Assembly (NCBI GenBank): GCA_020633675.1
Contig: JACKDE010000002.1
Location: 558,001-622,000 of the forward strand
Length of the DNA stretch: 64,000 nt
Direction of reading: 5' to 3'
DNA from: Deferribacteres bacterium
Lineage (GTDB): Bacteria > Zhuqueibacterota > Zhuqueibacteria > Zhuqueibacterales > Geothermadaptataceae
The notes under the pieces are model-generated. The model was given only the letters and a program-made list of their open reading frames with translations, was not told the origin of the DNA and did not search any database. Made by a program: the position numbers and the translations under genes. Of the stretch, positions 1 through 9,274 are shown piece after piece (within the stretch, counting starts at the first letter, position 1; each line of letters starts with the position of its first letter).

Positions 1-131
1 TGGATGATGAGAAAAGCAGCGGTGAGCACGAAGTGGTCTTCGAAGCGAGATCGTTGCAATCCGGTGTCTATTTTTATCAGATTGAGGCTGCTGGCGCAAC
101 ACAAACCAGGAAGTTGACGCTGGTGAAGTAG
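1..131 (+). CDS. C-terminal end of a secreted protein with T9SS-type sorting tail (partial)
   Basis: Only the last 43 residues are in the window; the frame enters at base 3 and stops at TAG 129-131. The tail reads SLQSGVYFYQIEAAG, then a short polar stretch and TRKLTLVK. The pattern (S/P)GVYFYxI..G....KL.L.K is that of the C-terminal type A sorting domain that sends proteins through the type IX secretion system in FCB-group bacteria. The passenger domain lies outside the window, so its function is unknown. A strong terminator follows 87 bases downstream. The tail assignment is quite secure; the protein identity is not known. Confidence 0.75.
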   Translation, partial: DDEKSSGEHEVVFEARSLQSGVYFYQIEAAGATQTRKLTLVK

Positions 132-217
132 CATGGCGCTGAAATTTTCCTTCGCGTTCGTTAGAGCAAACGAACACAACCCCAAAACGCTTCATGATTT
201 TCCGATGAGAACACGTG

Positions 218-255
218 GCCCCGGCTGTTCAGGCGAAACAGTCCGGGGCATTTTT
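218..255 (+). terminator. Rho-independent terminator after the first gene
   Basis: Stem GCCCCGG-CTGTT (218-229) pairs with AACAG-T-CCGGGGC (237-249) with one bulged T, loop of 7 bases, followed by ATTTTTATTT. It ends transcription of the partial gene before the methyltransferase at 330. Confidence 0.85.
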
Positions 256-329
256 ATTTGATGTAAGAGCTCGCCAGCTTTCGGCCTGCTTTTGGTTGTA
301 TCGCGAGCATTTTCTTTGTACTTTGCGCG

Positions 330-1064
330 GTGATGCTGATTGCTAAAGATATCGAGTGGTTTCAAAAGTCTCTGCCGCCGTTTGCATGGATTTTTGTAAA
401 AATCGCACCAATATTTTTGTTGCCAAGGCAGCTCTTACTCTATCGCTTACACAAAAAAAATGCCGGCACACGCATGGCCGGGCTGCATTTCAAAACCCGA
501 TTTTCTGTACCGCATCCCAAGGGCTCGCCGGCCACGATGATCCTGTTGCGCTGGCTTCAGCGGCAACAATTGCAGCAAAAATCGTTGCTTGTCGCCGGCA
601 ATGGCTGCGGTGTGCTGACGGTTTTCGCTGCTCGCAACGGCGCAAAAGTGCTGGCCGTTGCCAGTGATCCGGAAGCGGTTTCCCTGACGTGCGAGAATGT
701 CGATCTGCATGGATTGTCAGAGCAGGTCACGTGCCGGGAAAACAAGGCGTTGTCGGGAATAGAAACGCCACCACTTTATGATCTCATTGTGTTCGAACCA
801 TCGCTGTTTGTCAGTGCGGACTTTGCATCACATGGCAAGCCGGTTGCCCTGCGATGGTTGGCGCAAGCTCAGCCTCTGCTGGCGCAAGGCGGCCGGGCGG
901 TACTTGTCCTGCATGATGGCCTGCCTTTGGCGCGTATCGCAAAGGCGTTTGAGACGTCTGGCTATGATCTTGCCGGACATGAATGTAAGTTGCGTGCGGC
1001 TGGTCGCTGGCACCTGCTGTTGTTAAAAAGCGCAAAACCTGTTTCGCTGAAAAAATCATCATGA
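330..1064 (+). CDS. Class I SAM-dependent methyltransferase-like protein
   Basis: Protein of 244 residues (GTG at 330, or 243 from ATG at 333). The middle holds a Rossmann methyltransferase core: glycine-rich motif I LLVAGNGCGVLTVFAARNG at about residues 86-104, an acidic strand-2 motif (VASDPEAV) and the strand-4 region YDLIVFEPSLFV near 150-161. In RsmC/RlmG/PrmA-type enzymes the last site is NPPF; here it is EPSLF, so the target and even the activity are uncertain. The N-terminal 60 residues are basic and partly hydrophobic. The stop overlaps the next start by 4 bases (ATGA), so the two genes are probably translationally coupled. Function beyond methyltransferase fold is not known. Confidence 0.65.
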   Translation: MMLIAKDIEWFQKSLPPFAWIFVKIAPIFLLPRQLLLYRLHKKNAGTRMAGLHFKTRFSVPHPKGSPATMILLRWLQRQQLQQKSLLVAGNGCGVLTVFAARNGAKVLAVASDPEAVSLTCENVDLHGLSEQVTCRENKALSGIETPPLYDLIVFEPSLFVSADFASHGKPVALRWLAQAQPLLAQGGRAVLVLHDGLPLARIAKAFETSGYDLAGHECKLRAAGRWHLLLLKSAKPVSLKKSS

Positions 1065-2779
1065 ATTTATTTGCGGATGTGAAGGCGTCGAAAGCTTTGT
1101 GGATGATTGTGCTCGCCAGCGCCGTTATTGTTCATCTCAGCTATATCAACAATGGATTTACCTGGCTGGAGCATGGCGATATTGAGCAGGAACGCGCGAT
1201 TTTGCCCTTGACCGACCTCAACAAGGCATTTGAGCAACCATTCGGTGAAACCGGCTTTTACCGGCCGCTGGTGACAATCCTGCACAGCCTGGACGCTGCC
1301 CTTTATAGCGATTGGGCGCCCGGCTTTCATCTCACCAATGTCCTGTTGTTTGTGCTCACCGTTATGGCTGTTGCCGTATTTGCATCCGCCTTTTTTGGCA
1401 TTTCGCAGGTCGATGGCTTGCTTGCAGCTTTCATTTTTGCGATACATCCACTGACGTGGTTGCCGGTCGGCTCGATTTCGCATCGTCCGGAATTACTGGT
1501 CGTTGCGTTTAGCTGTCTTGCGGTGTTTTTTTATATTCGTATGCGCGAAACGGTCGAGATGAAATTTTTTCTCGGCTTCATTGTCAGCTTTGCGCTCGCG
1601 CTCTTTTCGAAAGAGACCGCCGTCTTTTGGGTGCCGGCATTGCTGTTGGCATATGAGCTTTTTGGTTTTGACAACAAAGATTCGAATCAGCAATCGCGAA
1701 ATAGGGCAACAAGACGAGCCAGGATTAACGCAGCTTTCGGGGTGGTGTTGTTGCTGTCTGGTTACACCGCACTTCGAATGGCTGCCGTACCGGAAATTTG
1801 GCATGCCAGTGCTCTCAGGCTGACGCCAGGACAGGCTTTCTTTACCCGCTTGCATGCTCTGGGTGTGCGATTACAGGAAATCTTCTTGCCACTTGTGCCC
1901 TCGTTGAGCGATGCAACAGTCATCCAGAGTAGTTTGAGTTTCTCCGGCACACTGGTGCTGGGAGCAGGGCTGGCTGGTGTTGTGCTGGCCGTTCGCGCGA
2001 ACCGGAACACGATTTTAATCCGTGTGCTGATTTTCCTGGCCATCGCGCTGGCGCCGGCGTTGAATTTGATTGCCCTGCCGCGATTCAGCTCGCCGCACTA
2101 CAGTTTTTTCGCCACCATTGCTATGGGGGTGATTGTTGCGCGAATCATCAATGTGAGCGCAAAGTTGCCGATGTTGTGGCAAAATGTATTGCGCAGTGGC
2201 GTTGTCGTTTGGTGCGCGATTTCAGCGGTGATGACTTTTATGCATGGCGGCAGATTCAGCGATGACCGCGCTTTGTTTGCCGCCGAAGTCGCTGCCGATC
2301 CTCGTTTTCTGGAAGGCCAGGCATATCTGGGCGATGCGTACTTTCAGTCAGGGGAAATGCAGCGCGCCGCAACAAGCTACCGCGCGGCGCTTTATGTTAG
2401 TCCCAATGTGATCGCTTACGTCGATCGCTCGTCTGTCATGATTAATTTGGCCGGCGTGGAAATGAAACAAGGCCATACACTGGATGCCGAGAATTTGCTG
2501 ATCGCGGTGTCCGGCAATGTGTCGGAAAGTGAGCAGCGTTTGGTGGATTACAATCTTGCTTTGTTGGCAAATCAGCGCGGTGACTATGCCCGCGTGGTCG
2601 ACCTGCTCCAGAAACACGATGCGGACTGGCAGCGTGCCGAGCCACTGATGATGCTGGCGCGGGCGTTGCGTTATTTAGAGCGCATGCCGGAGGCCCTGCA
2701 AACGCTCGAGCGAGCACTGCCCTTCCTCGATGCACAGCAGCAGGCAAAAGCCAGGGCATTGATTCAAAACAGTCAATGA
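1061..2779 (+). CDS. Polytopic GT-C-like membrane protein with C-terminal TPRs (TMTC-like)
   Basis: 572 residues. Residues about 10-400 form a multi-pass membrane domain with the features of GT-C glycosyltransferases of the dolichyl-phosphate-mannose/TMTC type: an acidic first periplasmic loop (HGDIEQE), then GFYRPLVTILHSLDAALY and HPLTWLPVGSISHRPELL, matching the RPL and HP...R.ELL signatures of that group. Residues about 410-570 are TPR-like (LEGQAYLGDAYFQSGEMQRA, MMLARALRYLERMPEAL). Known relatives transfer sugars from polyprenyl-phosphate donors to proteins in the periplasm; the acceptor here is unknown. It overlaps the upstream methyltransferase by 4 bases. Confidence in the architecture is high, in catalysis moderate. 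Confidence 0.7.
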   Translation: MNLFADVKASKALWMIVLASAVIVHLSYINNGFTWLEHGDIEQERAILPLTDLNKAFEQPFGETGFYRPLVTILHSLDAALYSDWAPGFHLTNVLLFVLTVMAVAVFASAFFGISQVDGLLAAFIFAIHPLTWLPVGSISHRPELLVVAFSCLAVFFYIRMRETVEMKFFLGFIVSFALALFSKETAVFWVPALLLAYELFGFDNKDSNQQSRNRATRRARINAAFGVVLLLSGYTALRMAAVPEIWHASALRLTPGQAFFTRLHALGVRLQEIFLPLVPSLSDATVIQSSLSFSGTLVLGAGLAGVVLAVRANRNTILIRVLIFLAIALAPALNLIALPRFSSPHYSFFATIAMGVIVARIINVSAKLPMLWQNVLRSGVVVWCAISAVMTFMHGGRFSDDRALFAAEVAADPRFLEGQAYLGDAYFQSGEMQRAATSYRAALYVSPNVIAYVDRSSVMINLAGVEMKQGHTLDAENLLIAVSGNVSESEQRLVDYNLALLANQRGDYARVVDLLQKHDADWQRAEPLMMLARALRYLERMPEALQTLERALPFLDAQQQAKARALIQNSQ

Positions 2780-2800
2780 TGATTGAGAAAGGATAACAGA

Positions 2801-3700
2801 ATGAAGTCATTGATGGAGAAATTGCAAGCGAAAGAAATAGTGGTATTTGATGGTGCGACAGGTACGCAATTGATGAAATACGGCATGCCGGGCGGCGCTT
2901 GCCCGGAAGCGCTCAATTTGATGCAACCGGATATTCCCGAGCAGGTGGCACGCGATTACCAACGAGCTGGCGCAGATGTTGTCGAAACCAATACATTTGG
3001 CGGTTCCCCTGCAAAGTTGGCGATGCATGACTATGCAGAAAAGACGGAAGACATCAATAAACGGGCGGCGGAAATAGCGCGCAAGGGTGCAGGGCCGGAT
3101 GCTTTTGTCGCTGGCTCGTGTGGGCCAACCGGCGAAATGCTCGAGCCTTTCGGAGAAGCGGACCCTGACACACTTTATGCGGGATTTGTGCGGCAAATGC
3201 AGGGCTTGGCTGATGGCGGCGTCGATCTTTTTTGCATCGAAACCATGAGCGATTTGCAGGAAGCGTGCCTGGCGGTCAAAGCGGCGAAGTCGGTTGCGCC
3301 CCATATTCCGGTGGCGGCGACCATGACCTTTAATCGCTCATCACGTGGCTTTTTTACCATGATGGGGGTCAGTGTCGAAGCCGCAGCAGCAGGTTTGGAA
3401 GAAGCGGGTGCGGATATTTTGGGCAGCAATTGTGGCAATGGCATCGAAGAAATGGTGGAAATTGCGCACGTTTTTGCCAAAATTACCTCTTTGCCGCTAT
3501 TGATACAGGCTAATGCCGGGCAGCCAGTTTTAAAGAATGGCAGAACGCACTACCCGGAAACACCGGAATTTTTTGCCCGGCACGTTGAGCAAATGATTCA
3601 TGTTGGTGTGGGTATCATCGGCGGTTGCTGCGGTACCACGCCAGATCATATTCGCGCGATCCGCGGTGCTGTGGATGCCTATCAAGCCAAATCAACGTGA
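2801..3700 (+). CDS. Homocysteine S-methyltransferase domain protein
   Basis: 299 residues from ATG 2801, chosen because GAAAGGA lies 8 bases upstream; an in-frame TTG at 2783 is less likely. It carries the Hcy-binding barrel: FDGATGTQLMKYG at the N terminus, ADVVETNTFGG, and the zinc-ligand cysteines in LGSNCGNG and GGCCGTTPDHI. It matches the length of the stand-alone N-terminal module of cobalamin-dependent methionine synthase or of betaine/SMM-homocysteine methyltransferases. The likely reaction is methyl transfer to homocysteine to make methionine; the donor cannot be told from sequence. It starts 21 bases after the glycosyltransferase stop, so it may share its transcript. Confidence 0.88.
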   Translation: MKSLMEKLQAKEIVVFDGATGTQLMKYGMPGGACPEALNLMQPDIPEQVARDYQRAGADVVETNTFGGSPAKLAMHDYAEKTEDINKRAAEIARKGAGPDAFVAGSCGPTGEMLEPFGEADPDTLYAGFVRQMQGLADGGVDLFCIETMSDLQEACLAVKAAKSVAPHIPVAATMTFNRSSRGFFTMMGVSVEAAAAGLEEAGADILGSNCGNGIEEMVEIAHVFAKITSLPLLIQANAGQPVLKNGRTHYPETPEFFARHVEQMIHVGVGIIGGCCGTTPDHIRAIRGAVDAYQAKST

Positions 3701-4183
3701 TCCAAGTGTGCAGCAAACTGCAGGAGAAGCGATGGCCGGAGTTTTAAAATTCATTTTGATCTGGCCAAACTACAATTCAGCACTTAATCTTCTTCAATCC
3801 GCCTGTGATTTGCCATGCACGCAAGTGATTTCTATAGTGCGTGATCGGACGCTTCAAAATAGCGTCGCTTCACAAGATGCTGTTTTTAGGTTGTCGCAAA
3901 AACAGCTTGCATTTTGAGCGTGAATTTAATATAGTGCTGAATTCAAAATTTGCACCATATCCAGACAAAGTTATCGTTATGCAGTACATGACCAAACATC
4001 AATCGCCAGCCTTGGAACTCCGGGAACGTTGCGGGAAAACGCTCCTCAATCCACTCCTATAGCTCCATTTGCCTCGCTTGCCTTCTTTACGACCGCACGA
4101 CATATCATAGTTTTCAATTCGTCTGAAAAATTTTTAAATAGATTGCGATAGATAGGTTTAAGCTAAATGTTAAGGATAAATCC
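3701..4183 (+). other. Intergenic region before leuS, no gene recognised
   Basis: 483 bases between the homocysteine methyltransferase and leuS. Short open frames here have no codon pattern or ribosome site that convinces. The last 100 bases are AT-rich and end in a Shine-Dalgarno AAGGA before the leuS ATG, so the leuS promoter is probably here; no clear -35/-10 pair stands out. Confidence 0.5.
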
Positions 4184-6766
4184 ATGAGCACGAACGAACA
4201 ACAGGAATATGATTTTAAAGCCATCGAAGATAAATGGCGTGATTACTGGCGCGAAAATGGCTTTTTTGCCGCCGATGAAGACAATACTGAACATAAATTT
4301 TATTACCTGAACATGTTTCCCTACCCGTCCGGCGAAATGCACGTTGGACATGGCCGCAACTGGTTGATCGGTGATGCGTACTGCCGCTATTTGATTATGC
4401 ACGGCTACAACGTGCTCAATCCGATGGGCTACGATGCCTTTGGGTTGCCGGCGGAAAATGCTGCGATCGACAACAAAACCCACCCGAAAACCTGGACAGA
4501 GAAAAACATCGAGACGTTCCGGCGGCAGTTTCGGCAGTGGGGCGTCGTATTCGATTGGGATCGCGAGCTCGCGACCTGCGATCCGGAATATTACCGCTGG
4601 AATCAATGGCTTTTTATTCAGCTTTACCAGCGCGGTTTGGCATATCGCAAAGCTGCGGTGGTCAATTGGTGCCCGGGCTGCGACACGGTTCTCGCCAATG
4701 AGCAGGTGGTCGATGGCGCTTGCGAGCGCTGTAGCTCGGAAGTGGAAAAGCGCGATTTGACCCAATGGTTCTTCAAAATCACCGATTACGCTGACGAACT
4801 TCTGAATGATCTCGATAAACTCGAAAACTGGCCGGATCGCGTCAAGCTGATGCAGGCGAACTGGATCGGCCGCAGCGAAGGCGCTTCGATCCGCTTCAAA
4901 CTTGATGGCTTCGACGATGAAATCGAGGTGTTCACCACCCGTCCGGACACGATTTTTGGCGCGACTTTTATGGTGCTGGCGCCGGAGCATCCTTTGGTCG
5001 AAAAAATTGCTTCAGCAGAGCACAAGGAAGCAGTCGATGCGTATGTCAATCAAGCGCGAGCGGAAAGCGAAATCAAACGCATGCGTGCCGACCGCGACAA
5101 AACCGGCGAGTTCATTGGCGCTTATGCGCTTAATCCGCTCAACGGCCGCAAAGTGCCAATTTGGATTGCCGACTATGTTTTGATGGGCTACGGCACAGGC
5201 GCGATTATGGCGGTGCCCGGCCACGATCAGCGCGATTTCGAGTTTGCGCGCAAATTCGGCCTCGAAGTCATTCCAGTGATTCAACCTGAAAATGAGCCGA
5301 TCAACGGTCCGTCGATGGAAGCAGCGTATCTCGGCGAAGGTGTGATGGCCAATTCAGTCCATTTTAACGGATTGCCGGCCGGCAAGGCCACCATCCATAA
5401 ATTTATCGAACATTTGCAGGAAAAAGGCCTCGGCGAAGGGCAGGTCAACTACCGGTTGCGCGATTGGCTGATCTCGCGTCAGCGCTATTGGGGCACGCCG
5501 ATCCCGATGATTCATTGCGAAACCTGCGGCGTGCATCCCGTGCCGGAAGATGAGTTGCCGGTGCGCTTGCCGGAGGTCGAATTTCTCGGCAAAAAGGGCC
5601 TTGCAGAGATTCCCGAATTTTACCAGGCTACCTGCCCGAAGTGTGGCGGCGGCGCCCGTCGTGACACCGACACAATGGACACGTTTGTCGATTCGTCGTG
5701 GTACTTTCTGCGTTATCTCTCTTCGCAGGACAGCAACCGGATTTTTGACTCCGAATTGGTCAACAAGTGGTTGCCGGTCGACCAGTACGTCGGCGGTATC
5801 GAGCACGCGATTCTGCACTTGCTCTACGCCCGCTTTGTTACCAAAGCCATGCGCGATATGGGACTGCTGAATTTTGATGAACCATTTGCGCGCCTGTTCA
5901 CGCAGGGCATGATTACGCACATGGCGTACCGCTGCAAAACACATGGGCATATCGGCTGGTATGCTGTGAAGGAAGGCGATTTGTGTCCGTATTGCGATCA
6001 GCCTTTGCACAAGGAAATTGCAAAAATGAGCAAATCCAGAAAGAATGTGGTTTCACCGGACGAGATTCTCAATGACTACGGTGCCGACACAGAGCGGCTT
6101 TACACGCTGTTCATGGGACCGCCCGAGCGAGAGATCGAGTGGAATGCGGAAGGTGTGCGCGGTTCGTACCGGTTCCTCAAGCGACTTTGGACGATCTTCA
6201 ATGAGCACGCCGCAGTCGCGACAGCAGGCAAAGGTCAGACGGTGTCCGCCGGCCAGTTGAGTGCAGATGACAAGAAGCTCTGGAACAAATTGCACCAAAC
6301 TATCGACTCGATCAACCGGGATTTTGTACAATTCAAGTTCAACACGGTTGTCAGCGCGTTGATGGAATTGACCAACACACTGACCGATTACCTCGGCAAT
6401 GTCAAAAAGCCTTCAGCAGCTTTGCTAAATCAGGCTTTGGAGAGCATGATTACTATGTTGTCACCGATTTGCCCGTTTATCGGCGAAGAGTTGTGGCGCG
6501 TTTTGGGACATGAGACTTCCGTACTCAAGGCTGATTGGCCAAAAGCCGACCCTGAAGGCTTGAAGCTCGATGAGGTTGACATCGTCGTGCAGATCAACGG
6601 CGTGGTACGCGAAGTGCTGTCCGTGCCGGCAGCGATGGCGGTGGACCGCGGTGCGCTGGAGCAGAAAGCCCTTGCGCAGGAAGGTGTGCAGCGACGCATC
6701 GAAGGTAAAACCATTCGCAAAATCATCGTTGTGCCCAACAGGCTGGTCAATATCGTGGCTGCGTAA
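4184..6766 (+). CDS. leuS: Leucyl-tRNA synthetase
   Basis: 860 residues, normal for the bacterial enzyme. It charges tRNA-Leu with leucine in the cytoplasm. The class Ia signatures are present: HVGH (HIGH motif) at 53-56 within PYPSGEMHVGHGRNWLIGD, and KMSKS at 614-618 followed by RKNVVSPDEI. Cysteine pairs CPGC and CERC near residues 165-190, and further pairs near 445-485 and 595-605, suggest zinc-binding knuckles. The editing (CP1) domain is recognisable by TTRPDTIFGATFMVLAPEHPL and GYGTGAIMAVPGHDQRD. The start ATG has AAGGA about 7 bases upstream. A perfect terminator hairpin follows the stop, so the gene is probably transcribed alone. Confidence 0.98.
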   Translation: MSTNEQQEYDFKAIEDKWRDYWRENGFFAADEDNTEHKFYYLNMFPYPSGEMHVGHGRNWLIGDAYCRYLIMHGYNVLNPMGYDAFGLPAENAAIDNKTHPKTWTEKNIETFRRQFRQWGVVFDWDRELATCDPEYYRWNQWLFIQLYQRGLAYRKAAVVNWCPGCDTVLANEQVVDGACERCSSEVEKRDLTQWFFKITDYADELLNDLDKLENWPDRVKLMQANWIGRSEGASIRFKLDGFDDEIEVFTTRPDTIFGATFMVLAPEHPLVEKIASAEHKEAVDAYVNQARAESEIKRMRADRDKTGEFIGAYALNPLNGRKVPIWIADYVLMGYGTGAIMAVPGHDQRDFEFARKFGLEVIPVIQPENEPINGPSMEAAYLGEGVMANSVHFNGLPAGKATIHKFIEHLQEKGLGEGQVNYRLRDWLISRQRYWGTPIPMIHCETCGVHPVPEDELPVRLPEVEFLGKKGLAEIPEFYQATCPKCGGGARRDTDTMDTFVDSSWYFLRYLSSQDSNRIFDSELVNKWLPVDQYVGGIEHAILHLLYARFVTKAMRDMGLLNFDEPFARLFTQGMITHMAYRCKTHGHIGWYAVKEGDLCPYCDQPLHKEIAKMSKSRKNVVSPDEILNDYGADTERLYTLFMGPPEREIEWNAEGVRGSYRFLKRLWTIFNEHAAVATAGKGQTVSAGQLSADDKKLWNKLHQTIDSINRDFVQFKFNTVVSALMELTNTLTDYLGNVKKPSAALLNQALESMITMLSPICPFIGEELWRVLGHETSVLKADWPKADPEGLKLDEVDIVVQINGVVREVLSVPAAMAVDRGALEQKALAQEGVQRRIEGKTIRKIIVVPNRLVNIVAA

Positions 6767-6772
6767 ACATTC

Positions 6773-6804
6773 AGGCCGGTTGTGATCAGGCAACCGGCCT
6801 TTCT
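6773..6804 (+). terminator. Rho-independent terminator of leuS
   Basis: Perfect 10-bp stem AGGCCGGTTG (6773-6782) with CAACCGGCCT (6791-6800), 8-base loop, then TTCT. The T-run is short but the stem is strong and sits 7 bases past the leuS stop. Confidence 0.85.
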
Positions 6805-7174
6805 GTGCCATGCACTTCATCGGCGCTTGAATAAGCTGAATGGCAAGCTGCTTTATGTTGAAAAATGTTTAGATGACGGGCCAATATACTGCTAAAGCTT
6901 TGCACATGTCGGTGTAAAAAATACATCATCATTCCCCCCAGACAAGCTGTCTGAAAAAATCTGCACACACTCCAATGCCCAGTTTTCCTGCAAGCTAATC
7001 ATTGCAGGAAATCCTGCGTTTTTGCAGCAAATTACGCTCAGAAATACGTCAGCAGCTTTGGCTGTCTATGTGAAATTATGTGGATTCTGCGAGTTGAAGC
7101 CGAATTTGGCATTGTCTTTGTATTTTGTAGCAAATCAAAATAGGTCATGTTAAATTTTCACAACAGGTGTGAAA
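6805..7174 (+). other. Intergenic region, no gene recognised
   Basis: 370 bases between the leuS terminator and the small gene at 7175. Base composition becomes AT-rich toward 7100-7170. Open frames on either strand are short and lack ribosome sites. It likely carries the promoter of the small gene. Confidence 0.5.
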
Positions 7175-7390
7175 ATGGCAACAACACAAAAACGCAAACG
7201 CAATGTCCGCCAGCCTGAATTTGATGAGTATGTCAAACAAAAGATATACTTCACCGCTTACAACCAGGCACTCGAACTCTGTGGCGACCGCTCCGTCGCG
7301 GTGCGTGTGGCCTTACGCGTTTTGCACAAAGTCGAAAACAATCTCCACGCATTCACCGGCGACCTGAAACAGTTCGCGAATGCCTTGTAG
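7175..7390 (+). CDS. Small basic protein of unknown function
   Basis: 71 residues from ATG 7175; an in-frame GTG at 7169 would add two residues. AGGTG lies just upstream and could serve as a weak ribosome site. The first 12 residues are strongly basic (TQKRKRNVRQPEF), the rest is predicted helical (EYVKQKIYFTAYNQALEL and VAVRVALRVLHKVENN). The composition would suit a small nucleic-acid-binding protein, but no known domain is recognised. It stands alone between a terminator and a convergent gene. Codon use looks like that of the neighbouring genes, which supports it being real. Confidence 0.5.
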   Translation: MATTQKRKRNVRQPEFDEYVKQKIYFTAYNQALELCGDRSVAVRVALRVLHKVENNLHAFTGDLKQFANAL

Positions 7391-7634
7391 ACACCCTCAT
7401 CGCCCTTCATCTTTGTTCAGCTTCCAGGATGTTACTCCACGTGATTTTTTCACCACTTCAGTGGCATGGGTGGATACCGCGCTGGCATGTAGAACTCTCT
7501 GCATGCAGATTGGCGCAAGTGTGCAGCTTGGATCCAGTGGCTGGAAACAGCGAATAATGCTTTGATTTCGCAGATAGGCATGCGCTTAGCGGCGCTGTTG
7601 CGGAAGCCAGGTAATTCCCGGCGACAAAGTGGGA

Positions 7635-9098
7635 TCAGTATGGCCTGGAAATCCTGACCATACGGTCGACGGCCTGGCGGTGCTTGATTTTGAGGTTGAG
7701 TTTGCGAACCATTTCAAAAACTTTCATGGCTTGCTCATCGCGCCGTTTGGTTTTGAGATAACTTTCGGCCAGCTTGCCATAGAGCTTGATCCTCCCGGGA
7801 TTCTGCGCAAGCTGAAGTTCGTAAATCGTTTCCGCCTTTTTATGCATGCCCATCAATGCCCAGACTTGCGCACGCAATGACTTGGACATGACCACCGATC
7901 CCGCAAGCAAAACCAAAGCCAATCCCACCAAAACAGCGGCCAAAATTTTTGCAGCGTTCTTTTCTGTTGCAAGTCGGTTTTCCACCATTTGCATAAGCTG
8001 GCGCGAATCGCGGTAGCCCGTCTCTTTCAGGCCGAGCATACGCAAGGTTGTGTGGGCACCCTGCCAATTTTCATGCTGAATATAAAAAAGTGCCTGCTCA
8101 TAAAGGCCCGCCAGTACTTGTGACGAGTCTGTCAGCGCCGGCTCGGCTGGATCGATCGTCCTGCTGTTATCGCCGGATCCTGGCGCAAGCGAGCGCACAA
8201 CATCAAGTGTGGTGTAGCCGTTGGTGGATTTCGTTTGAAATTCATCCAGGAGAGCCGTTTCGTTGCCTGCCGTGCCGCCTACAGTCTGCATTGCCATGCG
8301 GGCATCTTCCTGCCTGCGCACGATTTTGAGACTGTCTGTGTACTGCTTTTGGGTAGCGAGCAGGGCATTCAGGCGTGAGCGGGCATCCTTGAATTCGCCC
8401 AGGACCAGCAGGTTTTCATAAACAGCGATCGCCATCGACCAGTCAGCATTTGCCTCGTATTGCCGCCCATGTTCGTACATTTTTTCCAACACAGCCTTTT
8501 CCCGTTGCAGACGATTTTGCAGATCAGCGGAGACGGCCGCAGCGCTGGTGGATGTGTCGGCATTTTTGGGCTGCGCCATCAGGGCCAGCAGAGATGCAAC
8601 TTCAAAATCGCCACGATCCTTGGCCTCCACGATCCGCTCCGCCAGCGTTTTGGGCGGTTTTGAAGCAATATCCTCGCTTAATTCGTTCTCGGTTTGCGAC
8701 TCCTGTGCCCCTTCAGGATGCTGTAAATGATCTAAAAAGTCAGGTCGAAATATGCTTTCAATGCTGTGGCCGCCTTGATGCAAACGACTCCAAAAACGCT
8801 CGGTGGTCTGCCAGATGATATCGGAAGCAGCGGCGTCGCTTAGTACGGTGGTTGGGTAAATATCAGAACTACTGCTCTTTTTGGTGGTGACAATAAAGGA
8901 GAAACTGATGCCATTGTGGTGGACGACCAGCATGGAGTCAGATTCGACCGCGACCTGCACTTCGTCGCGCAAGCCCTCCTTGAATTCAGTCCATTGCGCG
9001 CTGGCATCGAGGCTGACGAGCAAGGCGAAGAAAAACAGCGCCCAGATCGGTCGTTTTTTGACATGAAATGGCATGGGAGTAGTAAACATCTCGATCAC
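7635..9098 (-). CDS. Membrane-anchored TPR-containing protein with signal peptide
   Basis: 487 residues from GTG 9098 (ATG 9089 is an equally good start; AAGGATGAG lies just upstream of both). Residues about 14-35 form a signal peptide (WALFFFALLVSLDASAQ). A polar region with EFKEGLRDEVQVAVESDSMLVVHH follows, then helical repeats at about 195-265 and 320-375, one transmembrane helix near 383-405 (ILAAVLVGLALVLLAGSVV), and a TPR-like pair (KKAETIYELQLAQNPGRIKLYGKLAESYLKTKRR) up to the C terminus. The topology suggests a periplasmic part and a cytoplasmic TPR part that could scaffold a complex. The partner is unknown. Confidence 0.6.
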   Translation of the reverse strand: MIEMFTTPMPFHVKKRPIWALFFFALLVSLDASAQWTEFKEGLRDEVQVAVESDSMLVVHHNGISFSFIVTTKKSSSSDIYPTTVLSDAAASDIIWQTTERFWSRLHQGGHSIESIFRPDFLDHLQHPEGAQESQTENELSEDIASKPPKTLAERIVEAKDRGDFEVASLLALMAQPKNADTSTSAAAVSADLQNRLQREKAVLEKMYEHGRQYEANADWSMAIAVYENLLVLGEFKDARSRLNALLATQKQYTDSLKIVRRQEDARMAMQTVGGTAGNETALLDEFQTKSTNGYTTLDVVRSLAPGSGDNSRTIDPAEPALTDSSQVLAGLYEQALFYIQHENWQGAHTTLRMLGLKETGYRDSRQLMQMVENRLATEKNAAKILAAVLVGLALVLLAGSVVMSKSLRAQVWALMGMHKKAETIYELQLAQNPGRIKLYGKLAESYLKTKRRDEQAMKVFEMVRKLNLKIKHRQAVDRMVRISRPY

Positions 9099-9274
9099 TC
9101 ATCCTTGAGTTCGATTCATTTTTTAGTCGTCTCTGGCGGTCGCGAAATCCTGTCGCGAGGCACGGCCCCGCACGTTATGCGGCCTGTCATCCGCGCCCGA
9201 CATATTATAGCTTCATTGATAGCGGAATAACGAAGAAAATCGTCTCAAAGTCCGTGCTGATATGTAGAGATTTT

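Noticed and set aside
4163..4990. Antisense frame over the start of leuS
   Set aside because: leuS is unmistakable and the antisense product matches nothing; it is a codon-bias shadow.
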